Assembly: GCF_003385515.1 (NCBI RefSeq)
Contig: NZ_QNVT01000003.1
Span: 62,001 to 126,000, forward strand
DNA: 64,000 nucleotides
Reading direction: 5' to 3'
From: Chryseobacterium pennae
GTDB lineage: Bacteria > Bacteroidota > Bacteroidia > Flavobacteriales > Weeksellaceae
Below, piece after piece: positions 52,347 through 61,316 of the stretch (positions are counted from its first letter, which is position 1; each line of letters begins with the position of its first letter). Both the position numbers and the translations under genes were made by a program. The notes beneath the pieces were generated by a model. That model did no database searches. It was given only the letters and a program-made list of their open reading frames with translations, and was not told the DNA's origin.

Positions 52347-53993
52347 ATGCTTAGGAACATTTCAATTGCGGCAGCTACTTTTTTGTCCGTAGTTACAATC
52401 AATGCGCAGAAGAACAGAAATTCTCAACTGGAAAGGCCCAAATTAGTAGTGGGTCTGGTAGTAGACCAGATGCGTTGGGATTATTTATACCGTTTTTATA
52501 ACAAATATGGAAATGACGGTTTCAAAAGACTTTTGAATACAGGATATTCTTTAAATAATGTACACATTCCTTATGTTCCTACCATTACTGCTTTGGGACA
52601 TACTTGTATCTATACGGGATCGGTACCAGCCATTCACGGAATTGCCGGAAATGACTGGACAGATAAAGAAACAGGTAAAGGAGTATACTGTACTGCAGAT
52701 GACAGCGTTCAGCCGGTAGGAACAACCAATACAAAAACCGGAAGCCATTCTCCGAAAAACCTTTGGTCTACAACGGTAACAGATGAATTGAGATTGGCAA
52801 CAAATTTCCAGGGGAAAGTAATCGGGGTTTCTCTAAAAGACAGAGCTTCCATTCTTCCTGCAGGACACACACCAAACGGAGCTTTCTGGTTTGACGACAG
52901 TACCGGGAACTTTATCACCAGTACATGGTATATGAATGATCTTCCTCAATGGGTAAAATCATTCAACTCTCAGAATTTACCTGAAAAATTGGTAGCCAAC
53001 GGTTGGAATACTTTACTTCCGATCAATCAATATACGGAAAGTGCACCGGACAATTCTCCTTGGGAAGGATTATTGGGCAGCGCAAAAACACCTACATTCC
53101 CTTACAGTGATCTTGCAAAAGATTATCAGACCAAAAAAGACAATATCCGTTATACACCGTTCGGAAATACGCTGACATTAAAATTGGCTGAAGCTTCTGT
53201 AGACGGAGAGAAATTGGGTGGTGATAATATTACAGACTTTTTAGCTATCAATTTGGCTTCTACAGATTATGCCGGACATAAATTTGGACCAAACTCTATT
53301 GAAGTGGAAGATGTTTATATAAGATTAGATCAGGATTTAGCACAATTCTTCAATTATCTGGATTCAAAAGTAGGAAAAGGAGAGTATACGGTTTTCCTTT
53401 CTGCTGATCACGGTGGAGCCCATTCTGTAGGATTCTTAAAAGAGCATAAAATTCCGACAGGTTTCTTTGGAGAAGGTGCTGAAAAGAACCTTAACCAAAA
53501 GCTGAAAGATAAATTCGGAGCTGATAAATTGATTAACGCAATTGATAATTACCAGATCTATTTTGACAGAAAAGTATTGGCGGACAGCAAGCTTGAACTG
53601 GATGATGTAAGAAACTTCGCTGTAAAAGAGCTGGAAAAAGATCCTACTGTTTTATATGCTGTTTCTGTAGACAAAGTTGCTGAAGCAAGTATTCCGGAAC
53701 CAATCAAACAAAGAATTATCAACGGAATCAACAGACAGAGAAGTGGTGATATCCAATTGATCTCTCATGATTCTATGCTTCCGCCATATTCTAAAACAGG
53801 AACTACCCACAGTGTATGGAACTCTTACGACTCACACATTCCATTGATCTTTATGGGATGGGGAGTGAAACAGGGAGAAAGTAATAAAGCTTATCACATG
53901 ACAGATATTGCGCCTACCGTTTCATCATTACTGAAAATTCAGTTCCCAAGTGGAAATGTTGGAAACCCAATCACAGAAGTTATAGGTCAGTAA
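52347..53993 (+). CDS. pafA: Alkaline phosphatase, PafA type
   Basis: The 548-residue protein has a signal peptide (about 1-20, VTINAQ). The active site LVVGLVVDQMRWDYLYRF (metal Asp), VPTITALGHTCIYTGSVPAIHGIAGNDW (Thr nucleophile), ASTDYAGHKFGPNS and LSADHGGAHSVGF carry the metal ligands of the alkaline phosphatase superfamily. The sequence closely resembles PafA of Elizabethkingia/Flavobacterium, a calcium-stimulated, phosphate-insensitive periplasmic enzyme with broad phosphomonoesterase activity. Here it is monocistronic, with a -7 promoter element and a strong terminator. Confidence 0.93.
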   Translation: MLRNISIAAATFLSVVTINAQKNRNSQLERPKLVVGLVVDQMRWDYLYRFYNKYGNDGFKRLLNTGYSLNNVHIPYVPTITALGHTCIYTGSVPAIHGIAGNDWTDKETGKGVYCTADDSVQPVGTTNTKTGSHSPKNLWSTTVTDELRLATNFQGKVIGVSLKDRASILPAGHTPNGAFWFDDSTGNFITSTWYMNDLPQWVKSFNSQNLPEKLVANGWNTLLPINQYTESAPDNSPWEGLLGSAKTPTFPYSDLAKDYQTKKDNIRYTPFGNTLTLKLAEASVDGEKLGGDNITDFLAINLASTDYAGHKFGPNSIEVEDVYIRLDQDLAQFFNYLDSKVGKGEYTVFLSADHGGAHSVGFLKEHKIPTGFFGEGAEKNLNQKLKDKFGADKLINAIDNYQIYFDRKVLADSKLELDDVRNFAVKELEKDPTVLYAVSVDKVAEASIPEPIKQRIINGINRQRSGDIQLISHDSMLPPYSKTGTTHSVWNSYDSHIPLIFMGWGVKQGESNKAYHMTDIAPTVSSLLKIQFPSGNVGNPITEVIGQ

Positions 53994-54017
53994 ACTGAAA
54001 TATCATACAAAAAAATG

Positions 54018-54050
54018 AGCCGCTCCATAACTGGAGCGGCTTTATTATTA
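54018..54050 (+). terminator. Rho-independent terminator of pafA
   Basis: Perfect 10-bp stem (54018-54027 and 54032-54041) with a 4-base loop, then a T-rich tail. Confidence 0.9.
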
Positions 54051-54192
54051 ATTAATGGGAAAGTATTTTTGAAGCAAAATTCTAAAACAGAATCTATAAC
54101 AATACTATTTTAAGGTAAAACGTCTGATTCATAAATTTAAAAACAATGAAATTATAAAGATGTAATTTACCTTTCACCCGAATTCAGATTAT

Positions 54193-56433
54193 TTAAGCGT
54201 TTTGTGTAATTCTGCTCAATACCTGTTCAAGCAACTGTATTCTATCAAGCAAATCAAATTTTTCGTCTGTTTGTGGTACAATATACTCGCCATTGCTTTC
54301 AATAGTTTTATTTTGTACCAATGTATCAAGTAAAGTGTTTGCAGCTCTATTGGTCATTCCATTTTCGAAGAAAAATCCATTGGGAGTAGAAGAAATCAAA
54401 ATTTTCTTACGGTTGTGTGAGAAAACAAGCCTTGCCCCATAATTCTCGAGACTTACATTGTTGATCCTTTTGGAGTCCGCAATTTCTCTTAAATAAGGAT
54501 CCCAATGCCAGCCATTAAACTGTCGTTCTTTCATTTTCCAGATACAATAATCGTTACCTTCCCAAAAGAAGTAATATCCTTGATTAGAGTCTTCTCTGAA
54601 TGAAGAATATTTCATAAAGTAATATTTCCAGTCTTTCGGATCTGCTGAATAGTCAGTAATTGCTTGTTCAATATTTTGTTGACTAGAGGCTGTTGGATTG
54701 GTAATGAAAAAATCCAGGCATTGTAGAATAACAGGCCGGGTTTTTTCGTGAAAATGTGTTTTATCATACCCTGGTGTTGTGAGAAATTTTCTGATGATCC
54801 TGGAATGTCCTGACATCAGATTCGTTAATGATCCATTACCTTGGGAGTAGTCTCCAAAACTTAATAAAAGATTGCTTTTTACATTGAAATCGGAAACGCT
54901 ATCATGTTCATCAAATAATTCTAAAAATTTCTTTGCCCGATTTTTAAAGTCTTCACTCAAAGGAAATAATGATATGCTTCCTCTAAGAAGATCACTGTCT
55001 TCAAGTTTTTGAAGTATCATTTTATTTGCCGGTATTTGCCTGATGTATTCTTTCTTGTCTTTTTCTTCTTCGATCTGATCGGTTTTAAACGTTTTGAAAA
55101 TTTTTAAATCCCCATACTTAATAAAATGTTCAGCTTCATCAAAACACGCACCTAATACAGTTTCACGTAATTCGTTTTCAGAATTTACGACCAGATTTCT
55201 TAACGTTCTGATTTGATCGTGGAATGTGTTACTTGGTGTTTTCAGATGGATAAAGCAGGCTGAAAGCAAAATCTGCTCGGGAAGAGAAAGACCTTTGGAA
55301 TCAGAAAGAGAAAGCAGACAGCGTTTCAACAGATTTATTTCTTTCTGCTGGAAAAATAATCTTGTCTTGGTAGATTCAAATTCATTTTTATCTGTATAAA
55401 ATATGGTATTCCAGAACATCGGATTTTCCTGTTCCTGCTTGCAAATAGCATCTAAAGTATCAAACAGAAAGTTCTGGTTCTCGGGATCGGTATATATTGT
55501 TCTGAGTAATTCTGCAGACTCAACTGTATTTTTATAGCGGACATCATTATGATCTTTCAGGTCTTTTTTGAAAGATAGCATAGAAGTAATGAAGTTGAAA
55601 AGGTTAAGGAAAGAATTATCAACCATTAATGCAATATCATTATCTTCCGTTGATCCGGATTCAAAAATAATATGCCACACAGAATCTATCCAGATCCCGT
55701 CTATAGATTCTTCGAAACGTTTTCTCTGCGCAGGTTCTGAAATGATCTCTGTAAATCCGGCCTTAAAATATTCAAACTCAGTTAAAGGTTTCCCACGGGA
55801 GTTCATCTTGATATATAAATCATCAGTAAGCCCTACTTTATTCATATCCAATTTGTAGAAATAAAAAGGAGAATCACTGATAATGTCCCAAACAGAATCA
55901 ATATCTAGTTTTTCATATCTTGACTCAATGTCCTTAAGTACAACAAGCATAGCCAGAATACTGGGATCGTAATTCCATGTTTCAAAATACCAGGATTGGT
56001 TAGTGATTTCTTTATCGATTGTTTGTTGTGAAAAATCAGGTCTGAAGAGAATTAAATTCCTGTAAAACTCAGTAGTACTGTGCCTTGTTTCATAGAGAAA
56101 ATTAGCCAGAAAAGCTGTACTATCCTCAGAAATATTTTCTTTTACAGAGACAAACCAATACAGGAGCCAAAGTGTGGTTAATCTTTGTTGCCCGTCAATA
56201 GGAACAAAAGTGATGGAGTTGTTGTCGTCCTTTTCATTAAATCCATAAATGAAGTCGAGCTCAATTTCAAGCTTGGGATCGGATTGTTTTTTACAGATAA
56301 AATCAAACAGAACATCTAAAAAATCCTTTCGGATTTTATTCGTTTTATGGTCTGTTCTTCCCTGTGCATAATCTCGTTGAATGATAGGGATTTCAACTTT
56401 ATTGTTCAATATTTCAATATAATTATTTCTCAT
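54193..56433 (-). CDS. DUF262-domain protein (large subunit of a two-gene system)
   Basis: The ATG at 56433 replaces a TTG at 56442. The 746-residue protein begins MRNNYIEILNNKVEIPIIQRDYAQGR and then shows the DUF262 hallmark FVPIDGQQRLTTLWLLYWF. The rest is a long helical region with DLYIKMNSRGKPLTEFEYFKAGF, and a C-terminal beta-rich part (GWHWDPYLREIADSKRINNVSLENYGARLVFSH). DUF262 is the nucleotide-binding/hydrolysing half of GmrS-type nucleases. No HNH or DUF1524 motif could be spotted, so its enzymatic role probably depends on the partner. It overlaps the upstream DUF262 gene by 11 bases. Confidence 0.85.
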   Translation of the reverse strand: MRNNYIEILNNKVEIPIIQRDYAQGRTDHKTNKIRKDFLDVLFDFICKKQSDPKLEIELDFIYGFNEKDDNNSITFVPIDGQQRLTTLWLLYWFVSVKENISEDSTAFLANFLYETRHSTTEFYRNLILFRPDFSQQTIDKEITNQSWYFETWNYDPSILAMLVVLKDIESRYEKLDIDSVWDIISDSPFYFYKLDMNKVGLTDDLYIKMNSRGKPLTEFEYFKAGFTEIISEPAQRKRFEESIDGIWIDSVWHIIFESGSTEDNDIALMVDNSFLNLFNFITSMLSFKKDLKDHNDVRYKNTVESAELLRTIYTDPENQNFLFDTLDAICKQEQENPMFWNTIFYTDKNEFESTKTRLFFQQKEINLLKRCLLSLSDSKGLSLPEQILLSACFIHLKTPSNTFHDQIRTLRNLVVNSENELRETVLGACFDEAEHFIKYGDLKIFKTFKTDQIEEEKDKKEYIRQIPANKMILQKLEDSDLLRGSISLFPLSEDFKNRAKKFLELFDEHDSVSDFNVKSNLLLSFGDYSQGNGSLTNLMSGHSRIIRKFLTTPGYDKTHFHEKTRPVILQCLDFFITNPTASSQQNIEQAITDYSADPKDWKYYFMKYSSFREDSNQGYYFFWEGNDYCIWKMKERQFNGWHWDPYLREIADSKRINNVSLENYGARLVFSHNRKKILISSTPNGFFFENGMTNRAANTLLDTLVQNKTIESNGEYIVPQTDEKFDLLDRIQLLEQVLSRITQNA

Positions 56434-58252
56434 GCTCTTCAACGGTTATGGTTTTTTTGTATAATTTGATGCAGTCACGTATTTCATCTAAATAAGTTTC
56501 CCGTTCATGTTGGGTCCAGACAGAATAATGACGGCTGTTATCGGATGCATAGTATTTCAGAAAAATTCTTTTGGTAGCCAAAGGAATAAATGCTCCTGAT
56601 CTGTCCATCTCAATGATTTTTTTTCGTTTCACTTCAAAAACAGAATTGCTTAATGAAATATTTTCAGTAAGCCCAAGTAATGCCATATTCTGAATGGTAT
56701 GCAGATAATCGTTTTCATTACTGTCGTCAGAAGGAATGAGTTTTAAAATCTTTTCGCTTAGAGCTTTAAACTCCTCGTATCGGTACGTCTTTTCATCAAT
56801 TGAATGAACTTCTTTGATTATTTTTTCTGCTTTCTCTTTATCAATCGCTACATTTAATAATATATTGGTATGGGAACGAAGCCAGTTGAACCATTCTTCT
56901 CTTTTATTTTCATTAATACCCTCAATGTTTTGTGCATGAATATGTTCCAGACTTTTTGTTATACTTTTATACATCTCAAAAGGAAAAAACTCATGACTGT
57001 TATTATTGGCTCTTATTAATTCTATATTGATTAAAAGTAAAACTCTGATTATTTTATCATGATCACTGCTTTTGTCATAGCTCAGTTCTTCCCAATTATC
57101 ATCAATACTATCTGCAATTAATTGATCTATTTCTTTTTCAAACTTCAGTTTGGTATTTTCTTTTTTTATTTTTATAAGATTACCAATCGAAATGCCTGTT
57201 GTAATAAGATAACCGATTTTGTGATAAAGGTTTTTGTTTGAATACCAATAAACTAATGAACGATAAATTTCTTCTACTTCTACCCATTTTTTCCAAAGAG
57301 AATCAAACGTTTCTTTTTCATCAAAGAAATGAATAAAGCTGAATAAAGGATCTCTTTCATCTGGTTTTTTCTTGGCAATAATATCAAATAAATATTCAAT
57401 TTTATTGTTGTAGGTATCTGGCTTTTCGTTTGAAATAAATGCCCAGAATTTTGGATTATTGAGTTGGTTTTCGATCTCATCCCAAATCTGAACCAATTGT
57501 GTTCTGCGTTTAATTTTGTCATCTTCAGCCATTCCTTTGAAGCTGTCAGAATTCACAAACTTAGCTTTAATAAGTTCAGCACTTGTAAGTGGGATTTTAC
57601 CGCGATTTAAACGGGTAAACAGTTCTTCACTTTTCTTTTGTTCATCTTTTACTTCATACCAAATTACCTGTACACTCCATTCAGGGGTTTCTTTTTCCTC
57701 TTTATCATTGAGGGAGATACTAGGTAGGATAATTTTTAACATTTCATCCTTTACCTGTCTTGGAATACCTTTATCACCGTTTTCAAACCATTCCTTAATA
57801 CACTGATAAGCTTCGCTCATATAGTACAGATCAGGTTTAGTACAGTTAATTTCATTAGTCTCCAAAAATGTTTTGGATTCAAGTCTTGTTTTGTAATAAA
57901 TGGAATATAGATTATCAGTATAACCCTCAGATTTTAAATTGTTGTGAAGATATTCCAGTGTTAAATAGGTGATAATCCGGTGAAGAGTTGTTAAACGCTG
58001 CTGTCCGTCAATAAGCTCAAAACCTTCTATAGAGTTTCCGTCAATATCTTTCCATATATGCTTCTTTACAACTACAGGCTGAAGGCAATAGTAGGTTTTA
58101 GCTATTCCTTTTTTACGGTATTCCCAAATGTCTTCCAGTAATTGTGAAACGTTGGTTTTTGTCCATCTATATCCCCGTTGGTATTCAGGAATGTAAAAAT
58201 TATGTCCCAAAAGCTCCGTAATGCTTAAGGTCTTTATTGAGTTTTCATTCAT
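56423..58252 (-). CDS. DUF262 and DUF1524-like protein
   Basis: The 609-residue protein begins with IKTLSITELLGHNFYIPEYQRGYRWTKTNVSQLLEDIWEY and then FELIDGQQRLTTLHRIITYL, the DUF262 signature. Next comes KSEELFTRLNRGKIPLTSAELIKAKFVNS. Around residue 435 lies SLEHIHAQNIEGINENKREEWFNWLRSHTNILLNVAIDKEKAEKI, which resembles the DUF1524 His-Me/HNH motif (EHIxPQ). That combination is the layout of GmrSD-like type IV restriction enzymes. It is the first gene of a pair with the 746-residue protein and overlaps it. A phage-defence role is inferred. Confidence 0.85.
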   Translation of the reverse strand: MNENSIKTLSITELLGHNFYIPEYQRGYRWTKTNVSQLLEDIWEYRKKGIAKTYYCLQPVVVKKHIWKDIDGNSIEGFELIDGQQRLTTLHRIITYLTLEYLHNNLKSEGYTDNLYSIYYKTRLESKTFLETNEINCTKPDLYYMSEAYQCIKEWFENGDKGIPRQVKDEMLKIILPSISLNDKEEKETPEWSVQVIWYEVKDEQKKSEELFTRLNRGKIPLTSAELIKAKFVNSDSFKGMAEDDKIKRRTQLVQIWDEIENQLNNPKFWAFISNEKPDTYNNKIEYLFDIIAKKKPDERDPLFSFIHFFDEKETFDSLWKKWVEVEEIYRSLVYWYSNKNLYHKIGYLITTGISIGNLIKIKKENTKLKFEKEIDQLIADSIDDNWEELSYDKSSDHDKIIRVLLLINIELIRANNNSHEFFPFEMYKSITKSLEHIHAQNIEGINENKREEWFNWLRSHTNILLNVAIDKEKAEKIIKEVHSIDEKTYRYEEFKALSEKILKLIPSDDSNENDYLHTIQNMALLGLTENISLSNSVFEVKRKKIIEMDRSGAFIPLATKRIFLKYYASDNSRHYSVWTQHERETYLDEIRDCIKLYKKTITVEEHEK

Positions 58253-58399
58253 AATAGTTCAATAGTTTTTGCGAAGATAAAAAGTCATTTCATCAAAACA
58301 TACCAAATTTTGATTTTTTTATCAGATTAAGCAACAGATGTTTTGATTTGAACTTCGTATAAAGTTGATGAGGTATTTTTGTCAAAATCTGATTGTAAC

Positions 58400-59530
58400 T
58401 CACGAGGTCCGGATGATCTGCTGGATCTCTTTCTGAAACCTTTTGTTCTGCTTTCTTATTTTTAGAATAAAATAGAGTAGAATAGGGATAAGGATTCCTG
58501 CAATAGCAAAGGATAGAATCTTCATATAATGATACCGGGATTCCATTTTTTGACTTTTGATGATTGTTTCTTTATTATGATTATCAATAACCTGATTAAT
58601 GGATGACAGCTCATTTTGTTTCCTTTTGAAGCGCATTTCAAAATATTTCTTATTATACAGCTGGTATAAGTTCTGTTGTCTCATTGCCAGATAATTGTCT
58701 GCCATTTCTTTGTAAATACCTTCATTCAGAATAATATCCCCCGTATTTTTACTGAGGTTTTCAGCTTTTATCAAAAGGTCCAATGCCGTTTGGTTTTCAT
58801 GTTTCTGTTTATGTACCTCAGATATTCCCTTTAATGCAAATGCTTCCAGGCTCTTTGCATGATTTCTTCCGGCGTAGTTTATTGCCTGTAAAAATGCATG
58901 TTCTGCCTTGTCAATCTGGTTAAGATTAAGATAGCAGTAGCCAATATTGTAATAGACCACACTCATATTGGAATAGGTTGTTTTCTTTACAGGCACTTTC
59001 TCAAAATTTTCTATGGAGATCAAAAACTTTTCCAGAGCAATTTCAGAATTGGACTGACTTTTATAGATCATTCCTCTTATGGCATAGATGGTAGCTGTTT
59101 CAATATATTTTTCAGGTGTTTTCTCAGTAATTTTCGCCAGATATTGATCTGCCTCATTCAGTGTTTCAAGGCTTTTGCTGAAAAGTTCCATTTGCTGATA
59201 CTGGATAGCAACGGCTACGAGGACACCAACCTGGCTTTTGGTGTCATTCGTTTTCTGAGAAAGTTCTTTGGCTTTTAAAATATATTTTAAAGATTCATCA
59301 AAATTCCTTTTGGCTACATTGGCGGTGGAAAGGAGCATATAAATTTCAATAGACGTTTTGAGATCACTGTCTTTTTTCAGTAGCTGCTTTCCAATTTGAA
59401 TCGCTTTATCAGGATTGTCATAGATTTCCAGCTTGGCTTTTTTTAACAGAGAACTATCCGAAGTGTTTTGACCGTTTATAAAAATATAGGAAAAAAGGAT
59501 CAACGAGAAAATTTTCAATCTTAGTTTCAT
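58400..59530 (-). CDS. TPR-repeat membrane protein without a DNA-binding domain
   Basis: The 376-residue protein has a signal peptide (about 1-20, YIFINGQ) and TPR helices through about 320 (SLKYILKAKELSQKTNDT, ESLETLNEADQYLAKI, DKAEHAFLQAINYAGR, QTALDLLIKAENLSKNTG). One transmembrane helix follows (about 343-362, ILSFAIAGILIPILLYFIL), and the tail of about 15 residues (KIRKQNKRFQKEIQQIIRTS) carries no HTH. Compared with its neighbour, it looks like a sensor half that lost or never had an AraC domain. It overlaps that neighbour by four bases (ATGA), so the two are translationally coupled. Confidence 0.78.
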   Translation of the reverse strand: MKLRLKIFSLILFSYIFINGQNTSDSSLLKKAKLEIYDNPDKAIQIGKQLLKKDSDLKTSIEIYMLLSTANVAKRNFDESLKYILKAKELSQKTNDTKSQVGVLVAVAIQYQQMELFSKSLETLNEADQYLAKITEKTPEKYIETATIYAIRGMIYKSQSNSEIALEKFLISIENFEKVPVKKTTYSNMSVVYYNIGYCYLNLNQIDKAEHAFLQAINYAGRNHAKSLEAFALKGISEVHKQKHENQTALDLLIKAENLSKNTGDIILNEGIYKEMADNYLAMRQQNLYQLYNKKYFEMRFKRKQNELSSINQVIDNHNKETIIKSQKMESRYHYMKILSFAIAGILIPILLYFILKIRKQNKRFQKEIQQIIRTS

Positions 59531-61131
59531 GATACTTTATTTTTACTGATTTCCTGAATGTAAGCGTTAGGAGACATTCCGGTAACGGATTTGAAAACGG
59601 TTGTGAAGGCACTATGTGAAGAAAAACCTGAATATTCAGCCAGATAACTGACTTTATAATTGAGAAAGGTAGGTTCTGTTCTTAATAGTTGAGCAATATG
59701 ATTGATTCTTAATTTGTTAATGTAGCCATTGAAGTTTTTTTCCTTATTGGTATTGATGACCTCCGAAAGGTATTTGGTATTGACTTCCAATTGGGAAGAA
59801 AGCAAAGAAAGTGACATGTTTTTATTCAGATATCGGTCAGATTGTTCAAATTCTTTGAGTTTTTGAAGGATTTCTTCCTCTTTTTCCTTTGAAATTTTAT
59901 GAGAGCTCTTTTCGGCATCCGCTGTATTTTTTATTATGGAAGTAGATAGTAATATTGTTTGTTCCTTTCGGGTACTCTGTTTTTCAAAGAAATCAAATTG
60001 CTTTTTTAGATCTCTATTTTTGCTTTTAATGATTAAAAAATAGATGAACAAACCAATGACGATGAATAATATGACCAGAGTGGAAGACCAGAAAGATGTT
60101 AAATAAGTTTGCTTCTGAAATTCAAGTGTTTTATTCTGATTTGTTTCTACCAGTTTTACAATATACCGTATTCCTTCTCTTGTATTGGAGTCTGTTTTTA
60201 TTCTTAAATCATTATAGTATTTGTTATATTGATGGTATTTCATATCATCATGAAGAGCAAAATAGGTTTGCGACAACGATTCGTAGATTTTGATTTTTAA
60301 ATTGTTAAAAGGAAGGTCTTCAATCAACGACAGTCCTTGTTCCAGTTTTTGGGCAGACATTTTATAATCCTGTATCAAAAAATAGTACCGCGATAAGTTT
60401 TCATAAGCTAAGCTGAGTAAAAATGGTTGGTTTTGCTGTTGCTCAAGGTCAGAAATGATACTTTCTATCAGGTTTTTATACTCAATCAGGTTATTTTCTT
60501 TCATCAAATAAGAAGAGCGGAAAATCCTATTTTCTGTTTGTATGATTTTATTCTCATCATCAGTATTACTGATGTACTGATCACTTTTGTCAAGATTTTT
60601 TAACGCATTCGGATAATCCTTGTTAATGCCCAGATTTAAAGCCTGTAGCTGATAGAGTTTGGCTGTGGTGATCCTGAATTTTGGATGATTGCTTTTCAGA
60701 AGTTTCTGATCTGATAAGAGGCTGGCAATGATTTTTTTTGATTGATTATATAAACCCAGATTCTGATACTGGTCTGCAAGATTATAGTTACCAAAAACCT
60801 GCATGAAATAAGAAAGATTTTGATCCTGATCTTCTTTTTGAGAAAAACTGTTGACAGACTGCATATAGTCTCCCTTCATAGCAAATGCCTGTGAAATGAT
60901 ATTTTGAAGAATAATCTTATGCTCTATATCCTGATCGCTTACCAGAATTCCTTGGGTATAACTTATACAGTCGTCAGGATTCTGATATAATTTCTGGAAT
61001 GCCTTATCTGCTATAATATTAAAATCAGGACCGGTCTGCCCTTTGGCAATAAAGGAAGAGAATGCGAAGATCAGCAGAAAAATCCATCTGCTATTTTCAA
61101 ACATTTTTCTGAATAACAATTTGTTTTTCAT
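59527..61131 (-). CDS. TPR-AraC transmembrane regulator
   Basis: The ATG at 61131 was used; the TTG at 61167 adds 12 residues. The protein of about 534 residues has a signal or membrane anchor (about 20-33, WIFLLIFAFSSFIAKGQ), TPR repeats to about 330 (QSVNSFSQKEDQDQN, YQNLGLYNQSKKIIASLLS, YPNALKNLDKSDQYI), a transmembrane helix near 343-366 (SFWSSTLVILFIVIGLFIYFL), a coiled coil and an AraC HTH (about 445-530: NMSLSLLSSQLEVNTKYLSEVINTNKEKNFNGYINKLRINHIAQLL, SGFSSHSAFTTVFKSVTGMSPNAYIQ). It should sense a periplasmic signal and act on DNA through the AraC part. The targets are unknown. Confidence 0.87.
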   Translation of the reverse strand: MKNKLLFRKMFENSRWIFLLIFAFSSFIAKGQTGPDFNIIADKAFQKLYQNPDDCISYTQGILVSDQDIEHKIILQNIISQAFAMKGDYMQSVNSFSQKEDQDQNLSYFMQVFGNYNLADQYQNLGLYNQSKKIIASLLSDQKLLKSNHPKFRITTAKLYQLQALNLGINKDYPNALKNLDKSDQYISNTDDENKIIQTENRIFRSSYLMKENNLIEYKNLIESIISDLEQQQNQPFLLSLAYENLSRYYFLIQDYKMSAQKLEQGLSLIEDLPFNNLKIKIYESLSQTYFALHDDMKYHQYNKYYNDLRIKTDSNTREGIRYIVKLVETNQNKTLEFQKQTYLTSFWSSTLVILFIVIGLFIYFLIIKSKNRDLKKQFDFFEKQSTRKEQTILLSTSIIKNTADAEKSSHKISKEKEEEILQKLKEFEQSDRYLNKNMSLSLLSSQLEVNTKYLSEVINTNKEKNFNGYINKLRINHIAQLLRTEPTFLNYKVSYLAEYSGFSSHSAFTTVFKSVTGMSPNAYIQEISKNKVS

Positions 61132-61316
61132 GTTTCTTTCAATAATCCTCCTGAAATAAGTCTTCAAAACGGTATTTGTTTAAGTGTTTGGTTACTAGGT
61201 TTTTAAAATTATGATTCTTTTGAAATTCACGAATTGTGAAAGCCTATTTCTTTTGTTTGAGTAAATATAATATTAATATTGTTTTCGGTAATTTAAAATA
61301 TTAAATATAATTATAT

